64,000 nucleotides of DNA, from positions 10,575,147 through 10,639,146 of the forward strand of contig NC_088881.1 of the NCBI RefSeq assembly GCF_032884065.1. The letters are read 5' to 3'. Under the pieces are notes generated by a model. The model made no database searches. It saw only the letters and a list, made by a program, of their open reading frames with translations, and was not told the origin of the DNA. How positions within the stretch are numbered: position 1 is the stretch's first letter; each line of letters opens with the position of its first letter. The translations under genes and the position numbers were made by a program. The stretch is from Artemia franciscana. Lineage: Eukaryota; Arthropoda; Branchiopoda; Anostraca; Artemiidae. Of the stretch, positions 22,160 to 33,474 are shown in pieces.

Positions 22160-24434
22160 GTTCGGCAGTGACAACAACTACTGGCAACAAATCTGACTGC
22201 AACTCTCACGCAAATTATTTGAGTCCCCCAGAAACCTCAGTAATTTACTCAGGGGAGTTGGGAAGAATGCTATGGGCCATGACCACAGAGGCTGGCAGCT
22301 CGTTTGAAACGAATGAAACCCGTGCAGATTCACATTTGACGGTAAAGACTAGTCTTGACCTGGAAATGATGCAGTGCATTCCTGACGCTCCTCATGTGTC
22401 AGACACTCCTATTCTAAATCTTGACGTGTTCTTTCAAATTAATGAGCAAGGCTCTAGTGCAGATCTTTCTGTGCATAACGATTCTGCCTTAGGTGCAAGC
22501 GAAACTACCATTCAGGATGAATCCGAGAACTTTTGTGAGCTAGGCATTACTGGTGCTGCATCTGTTTTTGAACTTAGTGGAATAAAAGAGAATGGGAATA
22601 CCTCTGCTAATAAACTTAGTGGAGTAGAGGAAAATAACAGTGCGTCTGCTGGTGAACTTAGTGTAACAGAAGAAAGTCCTACTGCCCAGGGAAAGAAGAG
22701 GAAGAGAAGACCTTCCAGCTGGAAAAGATACATAGCAAAGAAGATGTTGAATGGTGGCATTAAACACATTAGTAGCAAAGGAAAGACTGTGCCAGAAAGG
22801 ACTATGAAAGGGCCTTTAAGTGCAGGATGAAGTATTATGAAAGAATTCCGGAAGAGACTCGAATAAGCATTTTCAGGTCTTACTGGGAATTGGGTGATAT
22901 TAATAGACAAAGAGACTACATACTTCAGCAAGTTAGTCAAGCCAAAAAAAAAACGTTCTAGGATACATAAAAGCGATAATGATAATCATGAAGAAGGAAC
23001 AGAGGGACAGAACAATGACACTTAGAAAGCAGAGAGGAGGGTGTTTTCAGTAGCGTATTCCGTGTGCATTAATGAGGAACCTGAGAAAGTCTGTCGACTG
23101 TTTTTCGTAAATACGCTAGGAATTTCTGAACAGATGGTGAAAACTGCGTTGAAGAAAAAAGTGCCTGGTACGGGAGCTTCGAAAAGGGATGAAAGAGGTC
23201 GAAAAGAGGAATCCCGCAGATTCACCGATATAAGAGAACTTAAATCATGCAGGGAGCATATAAAACTTTTGAAAAAAGCCCCAAGCCATTACTGCAGAGC
23301 TAGATCTAAATCTCAGTATTTGGAAGATGGGATCAAGAGTCATGCTCACCTTTATAGACCTTATCGAGAGGGGTGCCTGGAAAACAATAGACAAGCTGCA
23401 AGATCCAACAAATACAAAGAGATTTTTCAGCATGAGTTCAATCTCAGCTTTTCCGTCCCAAAAAAGACCAATGTGACAAGTGTGTTACTATGGAAAATGC
23501 TAGCCCTCGGATGAAAGAACAGTTGACTATACAGCACAGTCAGCACATCAGAAACAAGGAAGAAAGTGGAAAGTTTATGGCAGAGGAACAAGAGAGAGGA
23601 AAGATGGACCCTGAAAGGATTATCATAGCGTGCTTTGACTTACAAAAGGTCCTACAGTGTCCGCGTGGAGAAGTTTCTTCTTGTTACTATAAGTCGAAAC
23701 TTGACTGTTACAATCTCAGTATCTATAACTGCAATACTCGCGAAGGAAACTGCTACATGTGGCATGCAGGCACTGCTAAAAGAGGCTCGTCAGAAATCGG
23801 GAGTTGTGTTTACAGCTTTATTGTGAGTAAGGTAGAAAAAGGAGCAAAATAATTCGTTTTCATAAGTGACAATTGCGGAGGACAAAACAAGAACAAGAAC
23901 TTTGTTTCCCTTTATTTATACTGTGCCAGTAAATTTAAGATAGTAATTACTCACATGTATCTTGAAACCGGGCACACGCAAAATCAAAACGATTCGGTCC
24001 ATGCTGCAATTGAGAGATTTGTCAAGAACCAAACAGTGTTTGTGCCTTTTCAGTGGTTTCAGATTGCAAAAAGTGCATGTTTGAAGAGTCCTTACAAAGT
24101 AAAGGAAATGGGAATGTCTGATTTCTATGATCTTGATAAGCTATGTAGAGAGACCAGTGATAATTTTAACGTCGATATTAACGGGGTTAAAGGGAACTTC
24201 ACAGAAATCCGAATGTTGAAAGTTGATTACACATTGCCTAACATGATTATTGTTCGGACCAGCTGGGCAGCTAAAGACATCAAGATGATTGAAACAATCA
24301 GGAGGTCAAGAAGGGGGAAAGCTTCAGTGAAGAAGTCAGCTGGGTCGTGCAATTTGCAAAAGCTGTATTCTGGTCCAGTTCCAATTCACGAAAGAGTGTA
24401 CCGCGATATTCAAGATCTTTGTAAAAAAATTTGA
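22160..24434 (+). pseudogene. DUF7869-like transposase, exon 2, frame-broken
   Basis: A low-complexity acidic/serine-rich N-terminal part runs to about 22680, then a basic segment (GKKRKRRPSSWKRYIAKKM). The frame breaks near 22826, where a piece starting CRMKYYERIPEETRI continues in another frame. It breaks again in an A-run at 22945-22954, meets a TAG near 23021, breaks in an A-run near 23461, and meets an in-frame TAA near 23850. Conserved blocks are VCRLFFVNTLGIS, SHYCRARSKSQYLE, FNLSFSVPKK, CFDLQKVLQCPRG, RGSSEIGSCVYSF, FISDNCGGQNKN and GHTQNQNDSVHAAIE. The Asp of FDLQ, the Asp of SDNCGGQ and the acidic residue after GHT are plausible catalytic residues of an RNase-H-like fold. Function as a transposase is inferred from the context of TIRs and TSD. 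Confidence 0.8.
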
Positions 24435-24912
24435 TTCCTGAAGCTTATCACCAGTTTTTCAGAGACCTTCCGTTCGATTGTTTAAAAGAACGTTCTGCGG
24501 AGTCGGATGATTCTGATTAACTTCGTTTTATTTTTCTCTTTTGATACTTCGAATAGTAATTTTTCATTTTGTCATACTTTGAATATGAATTAAAATAATA
24601 TATGGTGAAATATTTGATATAATACGGACATAGGATGGACTGTGCCTTCCTTCAGCAGGGCTTCTCAGATTTGTAACTATCCTATGTCCAAAAATTGGAC
24701 TTAGGATTGTCTCGTTCCGATGTAGATAATATAACTACCATCCTATATCCAGTTTTTTCGACGTTCTGACCTAAGTAGGTCAAAAATATCTTCACTAATA
24801 CATAGCCAATACGAAAGAAACTCTACAGTCCGGTTGTTCCCCTAAAACCTCTTTTTGAAGTACTGGAAAAATAATCTTAAAAACTTCAAATAGCTCTCCT
24901 GAAAAGTAGCGG

Positions 24913-24979
24913 TTTTGGACGTAGGATAGTTTGAATCGACGCCCATTTGGAGGTAGGATAGTTTCATTTTAGTGTAGCG
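24913..24979 (-). repeat. Right terminal inverted repeat
   Basis: This is the inverse counterpart of 20441-20507, ending TGTAGCG at 24979. It contains the two motif versions in the same order when read inward. Confidence 0.9.
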
Positions 24980-24989
24980 AAATGGAACT

Positions 24990-25920
24990 AGCCTTAGAGG
25001 GATAGAGCATGCACAGTTTTTATCAAGCAGGTCAGAGATGAAGCATTTGTATTGTTGGTACAAGGGGGTGAAGCGTATATATTCTTGTTCGGAAGGCGGT
25101 TGGAAGACTGCGCAAGGAAAGATTCAAGGGAAAATGGGAACTTCTTGGGAGGCTGGGAAGAGGGAGACTTTGAATAGATAAATGCAAGAGAAGTGTGCAT
25201 AGCTGTGTTGGCCTCAGGTGGCTCGACGCTGGACTGAGTTTTCAGCAGCAGTAATACCCTTCAATTTTTTGTATTTACAGTTTTGAATGGCTAATATACT
25301 ATTACATACAACTTTTTCAAAGAGATATTTAAGATCAGACGTTATTCAAGTAGTAATGAATGAAGATGGCTCAGGGCCAGATGGCTCTGCTCCGCTATGG
25401 TCTCATTATCTCTTTCATTATCCAGCATTTGATGGATTTGTTCAAAATCAATTTAACAAATAAAACCAAATAGATCATTCTAAAGCTATATGGTCAAAAT
25501 TATGGCCTTTAAAATCATCATCTATGTTAAACTAGGCGTTAACAGGAGTCACCTTCTTGTTTAACAAGAGGCACGCGGAACAAAGGATAGCACATCAAAA
25601 GTAGAAGAGAAGAACGTGATTCAATAAGATATATTTATACAGTAGGACAAAATATAAAACTATTTTCAATTTGTTTTGTAGTTATCAATATTCTCCTTTT
25701 TGTTGGGACAGCAAGAGCACAAAAATAGAGACCATTACAGTAAGTGGTTAAATACCTTCATCAGATTTTTGTTTTTACCGAAATGTTTTATTACACAGTG
25801 GCAATAACTTTTGCAGTTATACCCTGACCTTACCATGCTCGTAAATGACCTCACCACGGTAGTAAATGATTTCATTTACTACCTGACTTTGTTCAGCTGT
25901 TGTTAACAGCTGTGAACCTG
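24990..25920. other. Intergenic; one 58-codon orphan frame
   Basis: Little recognised. A plus frame from ATG at 25287 to TAA at 25461 (58 codons, begins MANILLHTTFSKRYLRS) follows a pyrimidine-rich ACAG and looks codon-like, but I know no relative. Small inverted repeats lie at about 25858-25880 and 25895-25913. AATAAA on the minus strand at 25787-25792 could serve the gene at 25928-27980. Confidence 0.35.
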
Positions 25921-25927
25921 AACTTTT

Positions 25928-26222
25928 TTACTGCTTCTTTGGGTTTTCTTTTTTTAATGCCACAATTTCTGCTTCAAGTAATTCAAATTCTGACTGCATC
26001 TCTTTTTTAACTATTGCCAATTTCGATTCCATTTCAAATTTCAAACTTTGAAACCAATTACGTTTTTGTAGTTCCTCAAAGGGCATCGAAGTTCCACATC
26101 CTGATTGGCAAGTAACAAGTCACTTAGGGGTGAAATTACATTCTAGAACATGTTTTGTAAGTCTTTCCATTGTCAATAAGGCAGGACATCCATATGTCTG
26201 GTTGCTACAGCTCAAGGTTAAT
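25928..26222 (-). pseudogene. NRDP1/RNF41-like E3 ligase, last exon, with a nonsense codon
   Basis: The exon begins after a TTTTTACGTAG acceptor at 26223 and joins in phase with exon 27838-27980 to restore an Arg codon. The peptide reads LTLSCSNQTYGCPALL and LTKHVLECNFTPK, a C2HC TRAF-like zinc finger placed as in NRDP1-type proteins. An in-frame TGA follows at 26120-26122, where relatives have a basic residue; a CGA-to-TGA change would explain it. Beyond it the frame continues as LVTCQSGCGTSMPFEELQ, where the usual His and Cys of the next finger are replaced. It ends in a charged coiled-coil-like tail (KKEMQSEFELLEAEIVALKK) to TAA at 25928. So either the gene is dead or a shortened RING protein is made. 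Confidence 0.7.
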
Positions 26223-27837
26223 CTACGTAAAAAGAAATATTTGTAAAAAAAAGTGAATGATATTACTCAGGATAGCCAGGTTTAACTAGTTAAAAGCTAT
26301 AATAAAAAATTCTAACCTAGAGAGCCATCTATGACTGTAGTAATAAACGTAAAATCCTCCCTTAAGGTTCTGGTTTTTTATGCCCTATATATTTAGAAGA
26401 TCATTGTTGCAGCAGTAGCTCCAATCTGTAAGGAGCAAACTACCAAAGAGTCATTCACTATGTATCCAGATGATGTGATCAATGAATTTATACATAAAAC
26501 TTAAACAATTTGCTTTAAACAATTCAACTCAGCTGTCCAATCCAAAAACAGAATATCTACATCCTCCCTTGATTTTGAGTTAAGGGTGGCTTGTTATGTA
26601 ACTTTTTGTGCTGAATCGATAGGTATATATGAAGTAAATATTGGTATATTGCTGTATCTCCTATGGTTTCGAAGATTGGGAGTTCAATCTTACAGTTAAT
26701 GAACTATTTGACCTGACTTGCAAATCCAAAACAATATATCTGATGGACCAATCAAAAGGCTCCAAACAATCATTAGCCCAAACAAGTGTATTTGAAGGAC
26801 CAATGACAAGACTGCATTTTTAATTAAAGTTAGTGAAGTTCAATGAAAGTTAAATCAATTAAATTTCTGACAGAATATGTGTTCTAGGTCTCACCATAAA
26901 TAGGGCCAAAAAAGAACTATGTACCGATCACTGCTCTTGAACTCCTTGTAAATAATGGGACTGAATATCTTCAGTCAGGTATTTGATTAAAGGACATACA
27001 GACATGATTGCTGACAGAGTCCAAGGAAACATTGACAGTAAAATGCATGCCAAGAAGGCATTTATGACATATAGAGGAATTTAAGTCAGTTGTAACTACC
27101 TCTAAATCAAACACAACTTGTCTAGAAATGGCACGCAAAGATTTCAAAGAATAAAAAATTGAAAAGGAACTCAGAACTTTCCCTGTGACCCGCATGACAT
27201 AGTTAAAGATTGCTTCAAAAAAGAAGCAAAATCAGTGGAAATTAACACAAACTTGATAATCCTAATATAGACTGTGGCTTCACTTGAAAAGAAAATTTAG
27301 ACTGAATACCCCTTTACAACCTAGAAAAATCAGTGCTATATGCATAAGCTCTGACAAGAGATCCAATATAGTCAAAAAGATGATTTCTGTAAGACCTCCA
27401 AGTAGGAAACAGTTTTAGCTAGAAGGTTCAGACCTTGTTAAAGTGGTTGATGTCCCATTCTATTGATTCATGGAATATAATTAGTGTCAGCAGAAAACTC
27501 GGTGGTCAAAGATTCGTATTATGTTTCTTATAGTGTCAAAGATTCGTATTATGTTTCTTATAGTGTAAAACAGTGTATCTGCACAAAACTTCCTAAATCA
27601 CATCTTAGAAATAGTGTACATAGAGGAAAAGCATATTTTCACAGGAATCCAGTCAAGCTTTTGCAAAATACAAAAATCAGCATGAAAAACTGATTGGAAG
27701 TTACTACTCACTGACAGTATTTTTAAGCATGGTTGCAAGAGAAAAAGGTATAAAAAAAAGAATTATAAACACCCTCCTGTCTGAGGTCTTTTAAGTCAGT
27801 TTGTAAATGTTCAAAATATATTAAGATAACTAGATAC
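26223..27837 (-). other. Intron of the NRDP1-like gene
   Basis: The intron has a donor GTATCT at 27837 and an acceptor ending GTAG at 26223, phase 2, 1,615 bp. Inside I recognise no element. Short plus frames at 26641 and 27484 show no family resemblance. Confidence 0.6.
27506..27566. repeat. 29-bp tandem duplication
   Basis: AAAGATTCGTATTATGTTTC and its following bases occur twice in a row with a period near 29 bp. Confidence 0.7.
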
Positions 27838-27980
27838 CTTGAAAGTAAATTTCTCAGGATCCTTGGAGCAGGTTTCAGAGCATCAATAGTTAATTCTGTC
27901 CTGTCTATTGAACAAGTCTTGCTCATAGTTAGCCACCCAGTAATGCAGCTATTGCAAAACGCATGTTCACAAGTTGGGGC
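27838..27980 (-). CDS. NRDP1/RNF41-like E3 ligase, RING second-half exon
   Basis: This exon of 47 codons plus 2 bases follows a TATATTCAAG acceptor at 27981 and ends at a GTATCT donor. It reads TCEHAFCNSCITGWL, then TCSIDRTEL, then LKPAPRILRNLLSR. C-x-H-x3-C-x2-C plus C-x2-D is the second half of a C3HC3D RING finger. The PRILRNLLS linker followed by a TRAF-like finger is characteristic of NRDP1-type RING ubiquitin ligases, which transfer ubiquitin to receptor and signalling substrates. The first half of the RING (the C-x-I-C part) should lie upstream on this strand at a phase-0 junction; I did not find it before 28440. Homology is clear; activity is not, given the nonsense codon in the next exon. 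Confidence 0.75.
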
Positions 27981-27984
27981 CTTG

Positions 27985-28440
27985 AATATAAAGACACAGA
28001 GACATATGAAGAAACCTTAAGAATTGAGATACAGTTAATGGAATCTCCCAGTAACAGAACGAGAACTATTTACTGGTACTCGGTGAAACGCAGTGAGGTA
28101 AATTTGTCTGGTGAAACTTCAATTTGTTTTTATAAGCAACAAAGTAAAAAAGCAGATAAATGGACAATGAAGCTTTTGATGAAATGTTGCAATGAAGGAA
28201 CCAGTGTGACCTGCTTTATAGGAGGATACAAGTTTCAATACTTGTCAAGATAGCAGTATTTGTCAAGATAGCAGGAAATCATTTTGTTCTCCCCCATAGT
28301 AGACAAGGTCCAACCCCTAAGAGCTGATCCTTGTTGACATAATTTTTGGAAGGTAAACCAAAAATTAAAAAAATTAACTTAGGGATCAGACAATGCTAAA
28401 GATTTTCCTGATTCTGGATATTTTTCTGAAGATCATGGGG
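27985..28440. other. Unrecognised stretch
   Basis: No element or exon recognised. A 96-codon plus frame (27963-28253) overlaps the RING exon in antisense and has no known relative; the missing upstream RING exon is not here. Confidence 0.35.
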
Positions 28441-28599
28441 TCTTCCTCTCCCAATTCAACTCCATTTCTTTCTTTTGTTATGAACAGGCCCTTGATTCAG
28501 TCTACAAAACTGATTTAGTGAAAACTGAAATATAAGCACTTCAGAAGACAAAGGAGGATTTCCTTGACTTGTTTGACCAGCCGTATCATAGGCATCACA

Positions 28600-30015
28600 A
28601 TAGTGCTGCCTATGTAAAGAACCATTATTGGTTTGTTTTAGACAAGGACACTTTGTATTGAAGGAGTTGTCGTAGAAACTTTGAAAAGGGCTAATTCGAT
28701 AGGAAATTGAAAGGGCTAGTAACCTATTTGATAGTCGGAAGTGATTGGAGGGCAACTACCCCCCTCCCTCCTCCCATGCCAGTCATTTGCCCAAAACACA
28801 TCCAATCAAAATTTTTAGATAGCCGTTTTGTTCAACGTAGTTGAAAGGTCCGAAATTAATGTCTTTGAGGATGACAACCCCCACATAGCCTTCAGGGCAA
28901 GGGTTGTAAGTTATGCCCTGGGGACATGTAAGGTTTTTTATAGAAAACGTAGACGTAGAAACTTCAAAAAGGTCTCATTCAATTGGAAAATGAGAACCAT
29001 TATTGGTTGTTTTAGACAAGGACACTTTGTATTCAAGGAGTTGTCGTAGAAACTTTGAAAAGGGCTCGTTCGATAGGAAATTGAAAGGACTCGTATCCTT
29101 TTTAATAATAAAGTGATTGGAGGGCAACCACTCCCCTCCTCCCACGCCAGCCATTTCCCCAAACACATCCAATCAAAATTTGGAGATAGCCATTTTATTC
29201 AAAGTAGTTGAAAGGTCGAAAATTATGTCTTTGAGGATGAAATTATGTCTTTGAAAATGACGACCCCCTACCAACACCACTCAGGAGGAGGGTTGTAAGT
29301 TATGCCTTGGGGCATATAAGGTTTTTTATATAAAGCATTTGTAGAAACTCCAAACAGCAATCATTTTATTGGAAATTAGAGGACTAGGGCCCTTTAAATG
29401 CTTCCGATCAAAATTCTGATCAAGAAACTTTGTTCAATGTAGTAGAAAGATCCGGAAATAATGTTTTTAAGAATGAACCCCCTCCCTAAAACCATCAGGC
29501 CAAGGGTTGTAATTTATGCCCGTAGGGAATATAATGTATTTTTATAGAGACCATTGTTGTAGAAACTTCAAAAGGGGCTCGTTCGATTGGAAATTGAGAG
29601 TATAATGAAGAAAGTAATTTCTACAAACATTTCCAATCGAAATTTTGAGATAGCCATTTTGTTTAACTTAGTTGAAAGGTCTGAAAATTATGTCTTTTAG
29701 GATGACAACCGCCTCCCCCACCCTCAAGGCAGGAATTGTAGGTTACGCCTTGGGGGCATATGAGGTTTTTATAGAAAGCGTAGTCATATGGGGGCTCATT
29801 GGATTGGTAATCAGAAGCTCTTGTGTTCTTTGTAAGAGACAAGGTATCAGAGAACAGCTATGCCCCCCCCCCACACACACACATGTCACTTTGTCCTGAA
29901 ATGCATCTAATAGAAATTTTGAGATAGCCATTTTATTCAAAATAGTACAATATACAAACCCCAGAGCCTGGGGGAAATGGTTGTAAATTATGCCCAGGGG
30001 GAATATTTGGTTTTT
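28600..30015. repeat. Tandem array of 220-375-bp degenerate units
   Basis: The block GTAGAAACTTTGAAAAGGGC recurs in varied form at about 28672, 29046, 29341, 29559 and 29779. Each is followed by a TTCGATTGGAAATTGA-like block, AATCAAAATTT-GAGATAGCC, GTAGTTGAAAGGTC and GTTGTAAGTTATGCC. The array abuts the hairpin-ended array at 30016. A single related unit lies at 43868-44110. Confidence 0.8.
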
Positions 30016-31900
30016 ATTGCACTTGGTATTAACCAAGTGACATATAGCAATTGCAAATTCTGTTGGTCCTGGTTTTGCTACTTCAGACACTTCCAGGTAA
30101 GCTAGGACAATGAAATTTGGCAGAAGTATCAGGGACCAGACCAGATTAAATTAGAAATAGTCGTTTTCCCGATTTGACCATCTAGGAAGGGGGGGGGGCG
30201 GTTAATTCGGAAAAAAAATAGAAAAATGAAATATTTTTAACTTACGAACAGGTGATGGGATCTTAATGAAATTTGAATGTTGGAAGGATATTGTGTCTCA
30301 GAGCTCTCATTTTAAACCCCGACCAGATCCGGTGACACTGGGGAAAGTTAGAGGGGAGAACCTAAAATCTTGGGAAACGCTTAGAGTGGAGTGATTGGTA
30401 TGAAACTTGGAGGGAAAAATAAGCAGAAGTCCTAGATACATGATTGACATAACGGGAACGGATCTGCTCTGTTTGGGGGAGTTTTTAATTCTGAAAAACT
30501 AGAAAAAATGAGGTATTTTTAACTTACAAAGGAGTGATTGGATCTTAATAAATTTCATATTTAGAAGGACCTCGTAACTCAGATCTCTTACTTTAAATCC
30601 CGACAGGACGTGGTCCCGACGTGGGAAAAATAAGCAGAAGTCCTAGACACATGATTGACATACTGGAACGGATCTGCTCTGTTTGGGGGAGTTTTTAATT
30701 CTGAAAAATTAGAAAAAAATGAGGTATTTTTAACTTACAAAGGAGTGATCGGATCTTAATAAATTTAATATTTAGAAGGACCTCTTAACTCAGATCTCTT
30801 ACTTTAAATCCCGACCGGATCCAGAGTCATTAAAGGGGGGGGGGTTGGAGGGGGAACCAGAAATCTTGGAAAACACTTAAAGCAGAGAGATCAGGATGAA
30901 ACTTGGTGGGAAGAATAAAAACAAGTCCAAGATACGTGACTGACACAACTGGAACGGATCCGCTATGGATCTGGTGACATATGGGGGAGTTGGGCGGGGG
31001 AACCTAAAATCTTGGAAAATGCTTAGAGCAGAGGGATCAGGATGAAACTTGGTGGGAAAAATAAGCAGAAGTCCTAGATACGTGATTGACATAAACGGAA
31101 CGGATCCGCTCTATTTGGGGGAGTTGGGGGGGGGGTTAAATTAGAAAAATTAGAAAAAATCAGGTATTTTAACTTATGAAGAAGATCTCTCGTAAATCAG
31201 ATCTCTCATTTTAAATCCCGCCCAGATCCAGCGTCATTGGGGGGGGGGGCAGAAATCTTGGAAAACACTTAAAACGGAGAGATTAGGATGAAACTAGTTG
31301 GGAGGAATAAAACAGGTCCAAACTACGTGACTGACATAACCGGACTGGATCCGCCCTTTTTGGTGGAGTTGGGGGGGGGGAGTAATCCAGAAAAATTAGA
31401 AAAAATGAGGCATTTGTAACTTACAAGCAGGTGATCAGATCTTAATGAAATCTGATATTTAGAAGGATCTTGTGCTTTAGAGCTCGTATTTTAAATCTCG
31501 ACCAGATTCTGTGACATTGGGGGAAGGATGGGGAAACCGGAATTTTCGGAAAATGTGAAAATTAAGGTATCTTTATCTCATGAATGGGTGGTAGGATCTT
31601 AACGAAACTTGATATATAGAAGGATCTTATGTCTCAGATGCTCCATTTTCAATTCGAATAGGATCCAGGGTTATAGGAGGTTGGAGGGGGGAAACAGAAA
31701 TCTTGGAAAATGCTTTGAGTGAAGAGATTGGGATGAAACTTGATGGGAAGAATAAGCACAAGTTATAGATACGTGACTGACATAATTGGAATGGATATGT
31801 TCACTTTGGAGGAACTAGGGGGGGGGGGGGATTTGGAAGAATTAAAAAAAATGAGGAATTTTTAACTTAAGAACAGGTGACCGAATCTTAATGAAATAAA
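30016..31900. repeat. ~145-bp tandem array with terminal hairpin, inverse copy
   Basis: Read in reverse, the left end aligns closely with the right end of the 15890-18110 array: hairpin arms CACTTGGT and ACCAAGTG at 30020-30027 and 30032-30039, then GGTCCTGGTTTTGCTA, CACTTCCAG and AATGAAATTTGG. Units with GATGAAACTTGGTGGGAA and G-runs repeat to about 31890, spaced roughly 145 bp or multiples. It is a dispersed family with an array body and a hairpin at one end. Confidence 0.8.
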
Positions 31901-31995
31901 TAAAAAAGACACGTTTTTCTTTAAATGAAAGTAAGGAGCAACATTAAAACTTAAAACGAACAGAAATTATTCCGTATATGAAAAGGGCTTTTCCT

Positions 31996-32093
31996 CCTCA
32001 ACACCCCGCTCTTTACGCTAAAATTTGACTCTTTCTCTTAACTCTATTTTTAAAACAGTAAGAAACTATAGTGTAAAGAGCAGGGCGTTGAGG
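31996..32093. repeat. Fold-back hairpin element
   Basis: CCTCAACACCCCGCTCTTTA (from 31996) is matched in inverse orientation by GTGTAAAGAGCAGGGCGTTG (from 32071), with a loop of about 40 nt rich in T. It looks like the end or whole of a small fold-back MITE. Confidence 0.7.
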
Positions 32094-32145
32094 TTGCTCA
32101 ATTGATGCAAGCTGGTCACTTTGTGACCAGACTCTTGGATACTCT

Positions 32146-33455
32146 TTGCCTTATAGTGGATGTCATATTGCTTGTTCAAGCAAACACTTTCTTCTCCTGA
32201 AACTAGAAGCATACAGGGTGCAAGCCAATATAGTTGTCTGGATTGAAGCCTTTCTTACTGAAAGAACTCACTTTCTGCTACACGGTACCACTATGCTTAT
32301 TGAATATCTGGTGCTGCTATTCCAGATTATTTTCATCACTGGTATAGTACCTGACTCTTTTTGTGTCGGTTTGCTCTCGCCCATCCTTAAAAAAGGGAAA
32401 CCACCAGACCAATGCTCTTTGTACAGGCCAATCACTGTTGCCCCAGTGCTCTGTACAGTTCTAGAGATCTTAGTCTCCAAAGGAATTCAATATTCATGCC
32501 GAATGCCTGACGACCAGTTTGGTTTCCGACCCAGTCTGGGTTGTACTCATGCTCTCTTCAGTCTTGCCACTATTCTAGCAGATTCTCACAAAAGTGGTGA
32601 CCTTATAGTGATTGGTGCTTTTGATGTGAGTAGAGCATTTGATTTGTTGATTCACACTCAGGCCCTTTTAGCTGCTTACCAGCAAGGTGTAAGCCTCTGT
32701 GTCACTAGCATACTGTACAATATGTATTGCCATTTAAAAGCGTGTATAAAGATAGGTAACTGCATCACATCAGTGGTTCTTCCAGTAAAGAAAGGTGTCT
32801 GCCAGGGTTCATTATTATCCCCAAGTTTGTACAATAACAGTGTTCTAAATGCCCAGGCATGTGTCAATGTTTCATGTACCTCCAACATATGCGGACAATC
32901 TATTAAATCTGAGTCGGTCTATTAGGGGTCTGCAATCAAATTTCTTGATCCTATGTGATGAATACCAAAAAATCATTGAGAAAAAACTCTGCACCACGTA
33001 TGGGTCTATTGTCGCCAGCAGACTCTTCTTATGCTCAAAGTATCTCGCGAATATGTATAATGCTGTTGCACTGCTGCATATTCTATATATTGTGCCATTT
33101 TGGAATTTATTAACTGACACCCAAAAACAAAGCTCTGGTCCCTTTATTTTAGGTTTGCAAAGTTCTTGCTGTGATGCCCAATGTGGACAAGAAATACTTT
33201 TATGATTGATAAACACAGGATTGCAGACCCCAGTATCATGGTAAACCGGTTGATTTCTAATTTTCAGGCAAAATGGAACCACCCCTGGCTTAAACACTTC
33301 TACAGTTCTTGATTGTGTATTTTTCCATGTTGTGTTTTAAATTTCTCTCCATTTTCTTCTCTTTTTTTTCTTTTAATTTTTTTTCATTGTACCCTGTTTT
33401 GTTCCATGTGAACCATTTTGTTCCATGTGAAAAATATGGGTAATAAACATTTTAC
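32146..33455 (+). pseudogene. Non-LTR RT fragment with altered catalytic site
   Basis: The frame 32146-32925 contains RT blocks: GLLSPILKKGKPPDQCSLYR with PITVAP, QFGFRPSLGCTHALF, FDVSRAFD (motif A), and KGVCQGSLLSPSLYNNSVLN (motif B). Motif C continues in another frame near 32886 as TYADNLLNLS, with the second catalytic Asp changed to Asn. The post-RT part decays to about 33300. The 3' UTR ends at AATAAACATTTTACTTACTTACTTA (tail from about 33442), a short (ACTT)n tail. The copy is truncated and frame-broken. It belongs to the same clade as 12567-13323 and 58353-62290. Confidence 0.8.
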
Positions 33456-33474
33456 TTACTTACTTAGAGGGTAG

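Larger units (their letters stand above)
20437..24983 (+). mobile_element. Complete 4.5-kb DNA transposon, DUF7869-like transposase, 4-bp TSD
   Basis: The element is 20441-24979. Its 67-bp ends (20441-20507 and 24913-24979) are inverted repeats beginning CGCTACA and about 85% alike. AAAT at 20437-20440 is repeated at 24980-24983 as a 4-bp target duplication. Inside is a two-exon, now broken transposase-like gene. Copies of a motif like ACTATCCTATGTCCAAA cluster in both ends. The protein resembles the family annotated as DUF7869, with an RNase-H-like arrangement of acidic residues. A 4-bp TSD would fit Sola-class transposons, but I cannot confirm the superfamily. Confidence 0.85.

Noticed and set aside
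22512-22940. Minus-strand 142-codon frame across the DUF7869-like gene
   Set aside because: It is antisense to the plus-strand frame that joins exon 1 in phase.
25858-25913. Short inverted repeats as a possible structured RNA or terminator
   Set aside because: Arms of 8-10 bp in AT-rich DNA are expected by chance and no context supports them.
26097-26126. A 26-nt GT-AG mini-intron that would remove the TGA in the NRDP1-like exon
   Set aside because: Far below the minimum length for spliceosomal introns in animals, so a true nonsense codon is more likely.
27963-28253. Plus-strand 96-codon frame
   Set aside because: It overlaps the RING exon in antisense and shows no family resemblance.
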